From the NCBI RefSeq assembly GCF_040676675.1, contig NZ_JBFAPK010000020.1, forward strand, positions 1-64,000: DNA of 64,000 nt, in the 5' to 3' direction. The notes under the pieces are model-generated. The model was given only the letters and a program-made list of their open reading frames with translations, had not been told where the DNA came from and made no database searches. The translations under genes were made by a program, and so were the position numbers. Positions 8,715 through 15,646 of the stretch are shown piece by piece (the first letter of the stretch is position 1; each line of letters opens with the position of its first letter). This DNA is from JBFAPK01 sp040676675. Its GTDB lineage: Bacteria > Actinomycetota > Actinomycetes > Mycobacteriales > Micromonosporaceae.

Positions 8715-9848
8715 ATGGACACCTTCGACGTGGCGGTGGTGGGCGCCGGGCCGGCCGGGGCCAGCGCCGCCCTGGCGGCCCGCCGGGCGGGCGCCCGGGT
8801 GCTGCTGCTGGACCGGGCGGACTTCCCCCGCGACAAGCCCTGCGGGGACGGGATCGCGGCGCACGCCGTCGACGTGCTCGCCGAGCTGGGGGTGCCGGAC
8901 GCCGTGGCCGGTTACCTCCCGGTACCGGCGTTACGGCTGGTCGGGCCGCTGGGCGGGCAGGTGCTCCGGCCGCTGCCGCGCCCCGCGTACACGGTGCCCC
9001 GGCGGATCTTCGACGCCCGGCTGGTGGCCGCCGCGGTCTCGGCCGGCGCCCGGCTGGTGCGGCACACCGTACGCCGGATCGAGCCCCGCGACGACCTGGT
9101 GGTGCTGGACGGCGTCCTCGCCGCGCGCGCCGTGGTCGGCGCCGACGGGGCCGGCTCGGTGGTGCGCCGGGCGCTGGGCCATCCGGTCAACCCGGACCGC
9201 CACCTGGCGCTGGCGATCCGCGGGTACACCCCGGCCGCCCCGACCGGCGGGCCGCTGGAGCAGCGGATCGTCACCTCGGGGGCGCGCTGGCCGGCGTACG
9301 CGTGGTCGTTCCCGATCGGGGACGGCCGCGCCAACGTCGGGTACGGCGAGGTGCTGCGCGGGCAGCCGTTGACCCGCCAGGGGCTGCTCGACGGGCTGAG
9401 CCGGTTGCTGCCCGACCTCGACCCGGCGGCGCTGACCGGGGTACGCGCCCACCACCTGCCCCTCTCCACCCACCGGCCGCCGGTCGGGCGGGGCCGGATC
9501 GTGCTGGCCGGAGACGCGTTGTCCCTGGTCAACCCGTTCACCGGGGAGGGGATCTTCTACGCGGTGCTCTCCGGTTCGATCGCCGGTCGGGTCGCCGCCC
9601 GCGCCCCGCGCACCGCCGCCGACGGGTACGCCCGCGCGCTGCGCCGCCGACTCGGCACGCATCTGCGGCACAGCTCGGCGGCGGCCTGGCTGGCCCGACG
9701 CCGGTCGGTGGTGGAGGCCGCCGTACGGGCCGCCGACGCGGACCGTCACGTCTTCGACACGGTCGTCGAGCTGGGGCTGGGTGAGGGCCTGCTGGACGGC
9801 CGGACGCTCGCCAGGATCGGTCTGCGACTGGCCGTACGGCGTCGGTAG
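8715..9848 (+). CDS. FAD-dependent geranylgeranyl-reductase-family oxidoreductase
   Basis: 377-aa flavoprotein of the geranylgeranyl reductase/MenJ family, which saturates double bonds in isoprenoid chains. The Rossmann motif VVGAGPAGASAAL is at residues 7-19. DKPCGDGI matches the family PxxKxCG-type motif, and LAGDALSLVNPFTGEGIFYAVLSG is split across the second FAD-binding stretch near residues 260-285. The gene follows the membrane protein by 7 bp and precedes a short cis-prenyltransferase by 38 bp. Actinomycetes of this group make partly hydrogenated menaquinones, so a MenJ-like role is plausible; the substrate is inference. Confidence 0.85.
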   Translation: MDTFDVAVVGAGPAGASAALAARRAGARVLLLDRADFPRDKPCGDGIAAHAVDVLAELGVPDAVAGYLPVPALRLVGPLGGQVLRPLPRPAYTVPRRIFDARLVAAAVSAGARLVRHTVRRIEPRDDLVVLDGVLAARAVVGADGAGSVVRRALGHPVNPDRHLALAIRGYTPAAPTGGPLEQRIVTSGARWPAYAWSFPIGDGRANVGYGEVLRGQPLTRQGLLDGLSRLLPDLDPAALTGVRAHHLPLSTHRPPVGRGRIVLAGDALSLVNPFTGEGIFYAVLSGSIAGRVAARAPRTAADGYARALRRRLGTHLRHSSAAAWLARRRSVVEAAVRAADADRHVFDTVVELGLGEGLLDGRTLARIGLRLAVRRR

Positions 9849-9873
9849 TCGACACGCGTTCATCCCGGGTCGC

Positions 9874-9879
9874 TACTCT
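9874..9879 (+). promoter_or_regulatory. -10 box TACTCT of leaderless cis-prenyltransferase gene
   Basis: TACTCT lies 7 nt before the ATG at 9887. The nearby GGGG directly abuts the ATG and is too close to act as a ribosome site. Confidence 0.5.
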
Positions 9880-9886
9880 GCAGGGG

Positions 9887-10657
9887 ATGACTCTGCGGGA
9901 CCTGATCTATTCCATGTACGAACGGCGGCTGACGGCGAAGCTCGCCGGCAAGCCGGTGCCGCAGCACGTCGGTGTCATGTGTGACGGTAACCGGCGCTGG
10001 GCCAGGGAGATGGGTTACGTCGACCCGAACGACGGCCATCGGGTCGGCGCGGCGAAGATCAAGCACGTGCTGGACTGGTGCGACCAGGCCAAAATCGGAC
10101 ACGTCACCCTCTATCTGCTCGCCACCGACAACCTGCGCCGGCCGGCCAAGGAACTCGACCCGCTCCTTCAGATCATCGAAGACCTGGTGGTGGAACTGGC
10201 CGAGGAGGGCAACCCCTGGCGCCTGCGCATGGTCGGCGCCCTCGACCTGCTGCCGGCCCAGACGGCGACGGCGCTGAAGGCCGCCGAGGAGCGTACCCAG
10301 GACCGGGTCGGTGGGGCGCAGGTCAACATCGCGGTCGGGTACGGCGGGCGGCGCGAGATCGCCGACGCGGTCCGGTCCCTGCTCTACGAGCACGCGGCGG
10401 CCGGCGGAACCCTGGAGGAACTCGCCGAGGTCCTCGACGTGGAGCACATCGCCGAGCACCTCTACACCCGCGGGCAGCCCGACCCCGACCTGGTCATCCG
10501 TACCAGCGGCGAGCAGCGGCTCTCCGGTTTCCTGCTCTGGCAGTCGGCGCACTCGGAGTTCTACTTCTGCGACGCCAACTGGCCGGACTTCCGCCACGTC
10601 GACTTCCTCCGCGCCCTCCGCTCGTACGCCAGCCGCCAACGCCGCTACGGCGCTTGA
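9887..10657 (+). CDS. uppS: isoprenyl transferase (short cis-prenyl diphosphate synthase)
   Basis: Condenses isopentenyl diphosphate onto an allylic diphosphate in cis, making Z-prenyl or polyprenyl diphosphates for lipid carriers. 256 aa. The substrate P-loop GVMCDGNRRWAREMG carries catalytic Asp33; the C-terminal signature is DPDLVIRTSGEQRLSGFLLWQ split with SEFYF after it. The N-terminus (LRDLIYSMYERRL) and length resemble mycobacterial Rv1086, a Z,E-farnesyl diphosphate synthase, as much as a full undecaprenyl synthase. Product length therefore cannot be assigned. The stop codon lies inside the shared hairpin with convergent otsB. Confidence 0.92.
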   Translation: MTLRDLIYSMYERRLTAKLAGKPVPQHVGVMCDGNRRWAREMGYVDPNDGHRVGAAKIKHVLDWCDQAKIGHVTLYLLATDNLRRPAKELDPLLQIIEDLVVELAEEGNPWRLRMVGALDLLPAQTATALKAAEERTQDRVGGAQVNIAVGYGGRREIADAVRSLLYEHAAAGGTLEELAEVLDVEHIAEHLYTRGQPDPDLVIRTSGEQRLSGFLLWQSAHSEFYFCDANWPDFRHVDFLRALRSYASRQRRYGA

Positions 10658-10686
10658 GCTGTCTCGCCCGCGAGGGAGACAGCTCA
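10655..10686. terminator. bidirectional hairpin containing both stop codons
   Basis: TGAGCTGTCTC (10655-10665) pairs with GAGACAGCTCA (10676-10686), an 11-bp perfect stem with a 10-nt loop. The outermost TGA of each arm is the stop codon of a gene: uppS on the plus strand, otsB on the minus strand. Confidence 0.75.
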
Positions 10687-11508
10687 GCCGAAGCGGTGGA
10701 CGGCTTCGGTGAGGAAGTCGCCGAGGGCCTCGGGGGAGTCGATGGTGAGGTCGGCGGCCGTGGCCACCTCCGCCCCGGTCTCCGGGTTGGCCACCGCTAC
10801 GCAGACGCCGAAGAAGTCCGGGTCGGCCTCCTCGCGGGCCCGCAGCGCCGCGAACGCCTTGATGTCGGAGACGTCGTCCCCGAAGTACCAGGCGCAGCCG
10901 GCCGAGCGGACCGCCTCGCCGATGACCATGCCCTTGTCGCGGTCCACCGGCGGCTTGAGCTCGATGACCCGCCGGCCGCTCTGTACGCGCAGCCCGAGGC
11001 GGCCGGCCTGGGCGTGGCCCCACGCCTCGACAACCTCGCCCAGGTGGGGCACGGTGCGGTAGTGGAGTGCCACCGAGAGTCGCTTGAACTCCACCAGCGC
11101 GCCCGGGGGCAGTTCGGCGCGGGCCCGTTCGGCCAGCTCGGCCATGGTCGGTACCCAGGGCAGCGCCGCCGCCTCGGTAACCGTCTCGCCCGCACCGTGG
11201 CTGTGCTCCAGACCGTAGAGACCGTAGAGGTCCACCTCCGGCTGGGTGGCGAACCGTTCCCGCAGGAACTCCACCGGCCGGGCCGAGACGATGGCTATCC
11301 GCTTGACCACCCCGGCAAGGGCGGAGATGGCGGCCAGTACCTTGGGTACCGGTTGCACCGCGGTCGGATCGTCCTCCACCGGCGCGAGCGTGCCGTCGAA
11401 GTCGAAGAACAGCACGCACTGCTCGGCCCGATCGATGGTTGCCCGCCACGCCTGTTCGGCGCTCAGCGGGCGGGCGAGACGGTGGTTACCAGCATTGGAC
11501 GGCTGCAC
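10684..11508 (-). CDS. otsB: trehalose-6-phosphate phosphatase
   Basis: HAD-superfamily phosphatase releasing trehalose from trehalose-6-phosphate, the second step of the OtsA/OtsB pathway. 274 aa from the GTG at 11508. HAD motif I is FFDFDGTLAP, motif II lies near IAIVSARP, and the Lys and Asp motifs are ELKPPVDRDKG and YFGDDVSDIKAF. The frame also extends to a TTG at 11577 that would overlap the upstream gene by 17 bp. Neither start has a convincing ribosome site, so the N-terminus is uncertain by 23 residues. otsA is not in the window. Confidence 0.88.
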   Translation of the reverse strand: MQPSNAGNHRLARPLSAEQAWRATIDRAEQCVLFFDFDGTLAPVEDDPTAVQPVPKVLAAISALAGVVKRIAIVSARPVEFLRERFATQPEVDLYGLYGLEHSHGAGETVTEAAALPWVPTMAELAERARAELPPGALVEFKRLSVALHYRTVPHLGEVVEAWGHAQAGRLGLRVQSGRRVIELKPPVDRDKGMVIGEAVRSAGCAWYFGDDVSDIKAFAALRAREEADPDFFGVCVAVANPETGAEVATAADLTIDSPEALGDFLTEAVHRFG

Positions 11509-11560
11509 GGGCGTCAGCGTACCCCGGTCGGGAGGGGGGTAGATGACGCCTTGGGGAACC

Positions 11561-11929
11561 TCAGTCGTCGCCTCCAATCATCGCCCGGCGGCCGTGTACG
11601 CGGGGTCCGATCGGGACGACCGCGGCGTCCTGACCGTGGTTGAGGAGGTAGCCCTCGACGAACCCGGCGTTACGGTCGCCGGTGCGGGCGTCGATCTCGT
11701 TCAGGCGCGCGATGAGGAACTCGGTCAGGGCGGTGACCCGACCGTCGAGCCGGTCGTACAGGTCGGCGACCACGGCGAGCACCGTGGCGCTGCCGGCGGT
11801 GGTGATGGCGATGAGGTTGACGACGACCGGGACCGGTGCGCCGTTCATGGAGCCGACCACCACGTTTGCGGTCACGCACAGTGTCGCTGACACGGCCGCG
11901 ACCACGACTGCCATCCACTTCAGGGTCAT
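11561..11929 (-). CDS. small hypothetical membrane protein
   Basis: 122-aa protein with two N-terminal hydrophobic segments (residues 6-27 and 33-55), then a helical charged region (YDRLDGRVTALTEFLIARLNEIDARTG) and a polar tail. Not recognised. The ATG at 11929 is set by AGGAGG about 9 nt upstream. It lies directly before otsB in the same direction and could be co-transcribed with it. Function unknown. Confidence 0.7.
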   Translation of the reverse strand: MTLKWMAVVVAAVSATLCVTANVVVGSMNGAPVPVVVNLIAITTAGSATVLAVVADLYDRLDGRVTALTEFLIARLNEIDARTGDRNAGFVEGYLLNHGQDAAVVPIGPRVHGRRAMIGGDD

Positions 11930-12016
11930 GGGTAGACCCCTCCTTCTGTCCCGCAGGGCTGGGTTCGGCCTTGTCCCGTCCCCCCGCCGACGACGAGCCC
12001 AAGCAGTACAGAGAGG

Positions 12017-12028
12017 CACGCTAGCGTG
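12017..12028. promoter_or_regulatory. 12-bp palindrome CACGCTAGCGTG
   Basis: Perfect palindrome about 90 bp upstream of the small membrane gene and downstream of the HTH gene. The minus strand also reads TAGCGT inside it, which could serve as a -10 box. It is a candidate operator; the HTH protein encoded next door is one possible ligand. Confidence 0.3.
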
Positions 12029-12091
12029 TGCGATCAGTTGCGGGGAGGGTACGGATGGCGCCATGTATGCATTCTTTCGCCATCTGAGGAA

Positions 12092-12532
12092 CTACCCGGC
12101 ACGTTTACGGTCTTTTCGGACATTTTGCGGGAGTGTTGGCTTGTAGGCCAGGTAACGGATGGTCTCTCTGATGTGAAATTTCTCTGCATCAGAGACATTT
12201 GGGTCGACAAGCCGGCGAAGCAGGGCCGCCACGTCGGGGTCCATTTCAGGGGTGCTCGGAGTCGGGCGGGCGGCGGTGCCGCGGTCCCAGCCGAGGACGC
12301 CGAAGGCGACGGTGGGGCTGATCCCGAGGCCCTCACAGAAAGCGACGACGCGCTCGGCCTCCGGGTCGCTCGCCCACTCTCCGCGTACCCAGCGGTTGAT
12401 GGTCTGCCGGGAGACGCCGGTGCGACGGGAGACCTCCGTGCCCGTCCAGGCCCGGGTGGCGCGCGCGTCGTCCAGCGCCTTCTTCACGAAGGCCGCGAAG
12501 GCGAACTTCCGGCTCTGAGGAGTATCCGACAC
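12092..12532 (-). CDS. helix-turn-helix transcriptional regulator (XRE-like)
   Basis: 146-aa DNA-binding protein. The HTH is at about residues 28-52 (TGTEVSRRTGVSRQTINRWV). A second part with SPTVAFGVLGWDRG and an acidic helix (MDPDVAALLRRLVDPNVSDAEK) may be a dimerisation or sensing region. The GTG at 12532 is preferred: TACCGT sits 6 nt upstream, and the residues encoded before it look non-coding. Divergent from the small genes at 12.7-13.5 kb. The 3' part is noticeably less GC-rich than its neighbours and holds a 9-bp hairpin (12165-12173 with 12187-12195). Confidence 0.8.
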   Translation of the reverse strand: MSDTPQSRKFAFAAFVKKALDDARATRAWTGTEVSRRTGVSRQTINRWVRGEWASDPEAERVVAFCEGLGISPTVAFGVLGWDRGTAARPTPSTPEMDPDVAALLRRLVDPNVSDAEKFHIRETIRYLAYKPTLPQNVRKDRKRAG

Positions 12533-12538
12533 CTGGTG

Positions 12539-12544
12539 ACGGTA
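12539..12544 (-). promoter_or_regulatory. -10 box TACCGT of the HTH gene
   Basis: TACCGT on the minus strand, 6 nt before the GTG at 12532; no Shine-Dalgarno sequence. Confidence 0.45.
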
Positions 12545-12701
12545 CGGCCAGCTTCCGGTTCGCGCATCGTCTGCCGTAGTGTTGTATCGCGTGCGTGACA
12601 GGGGTGAGTCCCCCGTCGTCGGCCCGCGGCCTGTGTTGAGGGGTGCCACCCGGGCAGGATAGGGGTACGTAAGTGCCGGGGGTAATCGGACGAAAAGCTG
12701 A

Positions 12702-12707
12702 TACTGT
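12702..12707 (+). promoter_or_regulatory. -10 box TACTGT ahead of the short ORF
   Basis: TACTGT lies 7 nt before the ATG at 12715, the same geometry as the other leaderless starts in the window. Confidence 0.45.
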
Positions 12708-12714
12708 CACGCCC

Positions 12715-12798
12715 ATGAGACGATCTAACGTGTGTCACGTGCTTGAGACGATCTGTGCTCACGTGGGTCACTCGCTCGTGACAGGAGGAGCTCGGTGA
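12715..12798 (+). CDS. 27-residue leaderless upstream ORF with Cys/His pattern
   Basis: Short frame ATG...TGA whose stop (12796-12798) overlaps the GTG start of the next gene as GTGA, so the two would be translationally coupled. The GGAGGAG for the downstream gene lies inside it. The peptide starts MRRSNVCHVLETIC and continues with AHVGHSLVTGG, giving two Cys and three His in 13 residues. Its third codon positions are only about half G or C, unlike real genes here, so it may act by being translated and not by its product. It also spans a direct repeat (TGAGACGATCT at 12716 and 12744). Confidence 0.4.
   Translation: MRRSNVCHVLETICAHVGHSLVTGGAR
12716..12782 (+). repeat. direct repeat TGAGACGATCT...TCACGTG and an adjoining inverted repeat
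   Basis: TGAGACGATCT occurs at 12716-12726 and 12744-12754, each followed by TCACGTG (12735-12741 and 12759-12765). GTCAC-N6-GTGAC follows at 12767-12782, just before the ribosome site of the gene at 12795. The arrangement between divergent genes suggests operator sites, or structure in the short-ORF transcript. Confidence 0.6.
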
Positions 12799-13139
12799 CC
12801 GAACTCGCCACCCGTGCCCAGGCATTCGGATTGATCGCCGAGGGGGTTGCCGCCGGTCTGAGCGCTCCCTGGCGCCTGTACCTGGCGCGGGGTTGTCGAT
12901 ACCTCTCTCTCAACGTGGGTGATCGCCAGGAGTGGAACTCGTGGCGGACCCACCTCGGCTGCCCGGAGCTGAGCGTGCGGGTCTACGACGCCGGGGGCGA
13001 GATCCGCCGGGCCTCCGTCGCGGAGGTCGTGCTGGACGGCTGCCGGATCAGCGTCGAACTGGTCGAGGAGGTCAGCACCGAGGACCTCGACCAACTCCTC
13101 ACCACCGAGCCGACGTCCGCCGAGCCGGAGGAGAAATGA
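12795..13139 (+). CDS. hypothetical protein, coupled to short upstream ORF
   Basis: 114-aa cytoplasmic protein with no recognised family. The N-terminal half reads like a small alpha/beta fold (RLYLARGCRYLSLNVGDR), and the C-terminus is acidic (STEDLDQLLTTEPTSAEPEEK). The GTG start has GGAGGAG 4-5 nt upstream and overlaps the stop of the 27-codon ORF. It is followed after 49 bp by a second small gene in the same direction. Function unknown; the divergent HTH gene is the likely regulator by position. Confidence 0.7.
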   Translation: MTELATRAQAFGLIAEGVAAGLSAPWRLYLARGCRYLSLNVGDRQEWNSWRTHLGCPELSVRVYDAGGEIRRASVAEVVLDGCRISVELVEEVSTEDLDQLLTTEPTSAEPEEK

Positions 13140-13188
13140 GCGGATCCGGGTGGATCGGCGGAGCGGCCGGACGGACCGGGGTGACCGC

Positions 13189-13521
13189 ATGAGCCCCTTC
13201 TTCGCGATCTTTCTCGTGCTCCTGCTGGCCTCGTCCAGCTATGCGGCGGGCCGGCTGCACGGGCAGCTCAGTTACCGGATCGGATACCGGTTCGGCTACC
13301 GCCAGGGTTACTTCGACGGCGATCGGGGGGCCTGGAATCGCCGTCGTCGGGAGGCGCAGGCGGCAATCGCCTCGGTGTTGGCGGTTCCATCACCCACGAC
13401 ACCGGACAACGCCCACACCGTCGTAGGTCAGGGAACGACCTATACGGGCGCCTCCTTCGCGGGGACCGCGGCCAACGGCGGACGGCACTCCACCGACGCC
13501 TTCGCCGGCCGGCGAGGCTGA
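13189..13521 (+). CDS. small hypothetical membrane-anchored protein
   Basis: 110-aa protein with one N-terminal membrane segment (residues 3-20, FFAIFLVLLLASSSYAAG). An aromatic Gly/Tyr-rich stretch YRIGYRFGYRQGYFDGDRG follows, then a basic patch and a polar Thr/Gly/Ala tail. Not recognised. It follows the 114-aa gene by 49 bp and is probably in the same transcript, which would end at the twin hairpins at 13624-13701. Confidence 0.65.
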   Translation: MSPFFAIFLVLLLASSSYAAGRLHGQLSYRIGYRFGYRQGYFDGDRGAWNRRRREAQAAIASVLAVPSPTTPDNAHTVVGQGTTYTGASFAGTAANGGRHSTDAFAGRRG

Positions 13522-13623
13522 GCCGGCGTCGCGGTGGAGTGAGCGGTCACCCGCGATCACGGTGCGTCGTCCGCGGCGGACGGCCCACCGTCGGGATCAC
13601 GTCAGACCGGTGACGCGATCCCA

Positions 13624-13662
13624 CCGGCCGGGATGCGCGCAGGGGGCATGCATCCCGGCCGG
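13624..13662 (+). terminator. perfect 13-bp hairpin, first of two
   Basis: CCGGCCGGGATGC (13624-13636) pairs with GCATCCCGGCCGG (13650-13662) around a 13-nt loop. It stands about 100 bp after the small membrane gene in the 429-bp gap before phoH. No T-tract. Confidence 0.6.
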
Positions 13663-13668
13663 TCCCTT

Positions 13669-13701
13669 CCGGGTCGGAGGACCGGGGGGCTTCCGACCCG
13701 G
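13669..13701 (+). terminator. perfect 10-bp hairpin, second of two
   Basis: CCGGGTCGGA (13669-13678) pairs with TCCGACCCGG (13692-13701), only 6 nt after the previous hairpin. Together they look like a tandem terminator. The remaining gap up to 13950 holds GC-rich leader sequence without a credible gene. Confidence 0.6.
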
Positions 13702-13950
13702 CTCAGGGGCCGCAGCGACGGCCGGGGCCAAAGATCCCCTCGTTCAGCTGAGATCCATCCCAGGTGTCTAGCCCAAGCCCTCGTTCGGCGGTTAGCGTCT
13801 AGGCATGGCCCGGGGTCATCCCGCGCCAGCCGGCCAGCCCGGACCCTGCGAAGCCATGCTCAACGGGGCCCAGCACCCGGCCCCGTGCGACCGGGCACCG
13901 GACGAGTCGGAACGCGGGTGGATGGGGTGCACACCCGCCGGAGCAGGCCT

Positions 13951-15366
13951 GTGACGACTCGCCGTACCAATCCTCGGGCCAACCACGACCCGGCCGCCAC
14001 TCCCACGACCAGCCGCTCCAGGGGCGCACGCCGGGCCGCCACGGCCGGTGCCGCCGACCCCGTGGAGCCCGCACCAGCCGGCCGGTCCTACGTCCTGGAC
14101 ACCTCCGTCCTGCTGTCGGACCCGGCGGCGTTCCACCGCTTCGACGAGCACGAGGTGGTCATCCCGCTCGTCGTCATCTCGGAGTTGGAGGGCAAGCGGC
14201 ACCATCCGGAGCTGGGCTGGTTCGCCCGGCGGTCCCTGCGGCTGCTCGACGAGCTGCGCGTCACGCACGGCCGGCTGGACCAGCCGGTGCCGGCGAACGA
14301 CGCGGGCGGCACGTTGCGGGTCGAGCTCAACCACACCGACGAGACGATCCTGCCGGCCGGGTTCCGCAACGAGTCCAACGACGCCCGGATCCTGTCGGTG
14401 GCGCTCAACCTCGCCGCGGAGGGGCGCACGGTCACGCTGGTCAGCAAGGACATGCCGCTGCGAGTGAAGGCGGCCTCGGTCGGCCTCACCGCGGACGAGT
14501 ACCGGCACGGGCAGGCCAGCGACCCCACCTGGACCGGCATGACCGAGCTGGAGCTGGGCGAGGAGGAGGTGAACCAGCTCTACGCGGGGGAGACGATCGA
14601 CCTCGACCAGGCGGCCGGGCTGCCCTGTCACAGCGGGCTGGTGCTGCACTCGCCGCGCGGCTCCGCGCTGGGCCGGGTCCTGCCGGACAAGACCGTACGG
14701 CTGGTCCGTGGCGACCGGGAGGCGTTCGGCCTGCGCGGCCGCTCAGCCGAGCAGCGGGTCGCCCTGGACCTGCTGCTGGACGAGTCGATCGGCATCGTGT
14801 CGCTCGGCGGCCGGGCCGGTACCGGCAAGTCCGCGCTGGCGCTCTGCGCCGGCCTGGAGGCGGTGATGGAGCGCCGGCGGCACAAGAAGGTCATCGTCTT
14901 CCGCCCGCTCTACGCCGTGGGCGGGCAGGAGCTGGGCTACCTGCCCGGCTCGGAGGCCGAGAAGATGTCGCCCTGGGCGCAGGCGGTCTTCGACACGCTC
15001 GGCGCGGTCGTGCACGAGAACGTGATGGAGGAGGTGCTGGCCCGCGGCATGCTGGAGGTGCTGCCGCTGACCCACATCCGCGGTCGCAGCCTGCACGACG
15101 CCTTCGTCATCGTCGACGAGGCGCAGTCCCTGGAGCGCGGCGTGCTGCTGACCGTGCTCTCCCGGGTGGGGCAGGGCTCCCGGGTGGTCCTCACGCACGA
15201 CGTGGCGCAGCGGGACAATCTGCGGGTCGGCCGGCACGACGGCGTGACGGCGGTGATCGAGGCGCTGAAGGGCCATCCGCTCTTCGCCCACGTGACGCTG
15301 ACGCGCTCGGAGCGGTCCCCCATCGCCGAGGTGGTGACGGACCTGCTGGAGGACATGCCGCTGTAG
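13951..15366 (+). CDS. phoH: PIN-PhoH fusion protein (PhoH2/YlaK type ATPase)
   Basis: 471-aa protein joining an N-terminal PIN ribonuclease domain (residues about 47-175; VLDTSVLLSDP gives the first acidic residue, then SELEGKRHH and NDARILSVALNLA) to a C-terminal PhoH P-loop ATPase. Walker A GGRAGTGKSALA is near 285-296 and Walker B AFVIVDEAQS follows. The family unwinds and cleaves RNA; mycobacterial PhoH2 is the studied relative. The GTG at 13951 has GGAG 8 nt upstream. The frame is open further upstream, but that covers the hairpin leader and is not conserved-looking. The first 45 residues are basic and disordered. Confidence 0.92.
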   Translation: MTTRRTNPRANHDPAATPTTSRSRGARRAATAGAADPVEPAPAGRSYVLDTSVLLSDPAAFHRFDEHEVVIPLVVISELEGKRHHPELGWFARRSLRLLDELRVTHGRLDQPVPANDAGGTLRVELNHTDETILPAGFRNESNDARILSVALNLAAEGRTVTLVSKDMPLRVKAASVGLTADEYRHGQASDPTWTGMTELELGEEEVNQLYAGETIDLDQAAGLPCHSGLVLHSPRGSALGRVLPDKTVRLVRGDREAFGLRGRSAEQRVALDLLLDESIGIVSLGGRAGTGKSALALCAGLEAVMERRRHKKVIVFRPLYAVGGQELGYLPGSEAEKMSPWAQAVFDTLGAVVHENVMEEVLARGMLEVLPLTHIRGRSLHDAFVIVDEAQSLERGVLLTVLSRVGQGSRVVLTHDVAQRDNLRVGRHDGVTAVIEALKGHPLFAHVTLTRSERSPIAEVVTDLLEDMPL

Positions 15367-15419
15367 TCGGTCTCCGCCGGGTTTGTGGTCGATCGTACCG
15401 ATTCGTCCTGTGGCCCAGA

Positions 15420-15431
15420 TCACAAATGTGA
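15420..15431 (+). promoter_or_regulatory. inverted repeat TCACA-AA-TGTGA
   Basis: Compact inverted repeat in the 280-bp gap upstream of the transglycosylase gene, about 215 bp before its start. The gap is otherwise GC-rich. I looked for a c-di-AMP (ydaO-type) riboswitch, which often precedes actinobacterial cell-wall hydrolases, and did not find its conserved blocks. Confidence 0.3.
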
Positions 15432-15646
15432 CCATTGGTTTCCCTGTGGCGAACCGGTGCGCGATGGTGGCTGCGAGCGCCAGTCGCCGGAAGGGCATCG
15501 ACGATCGACCACCCCGGCGGCGGACGGCACCGACGATCACAAGTCGGCCGGGTCGTGATCCGTGGGATCGCGGCGCTCGCGGCGCGGGCGTCGCTGACCG
15601 CGACCGGGCCGCGTCGTGTCCTTGCCCCCGACGAAGGGACCACTCT

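Noticed and set aside
12165..12195. 9-bp hairpin inside the HTH gene as a terminator or RNA element
   Set aside because: It lies within coding sequence that encodes a sensible C-terminus; recorded only as a compositional oddity.
13633..13950. Upstream extension of PhoH
   Set aside because: It crosses two perfect hairpins and has Arg/Pro-rich composition typical of spurious frames; GTG 13951 has a ribosome site.
15367..15646. c-di-AMP riboswitch before the transglycosylase
   Set aside because: Conserved blocks of the ydaO class were not found, only a short inverted repeat.
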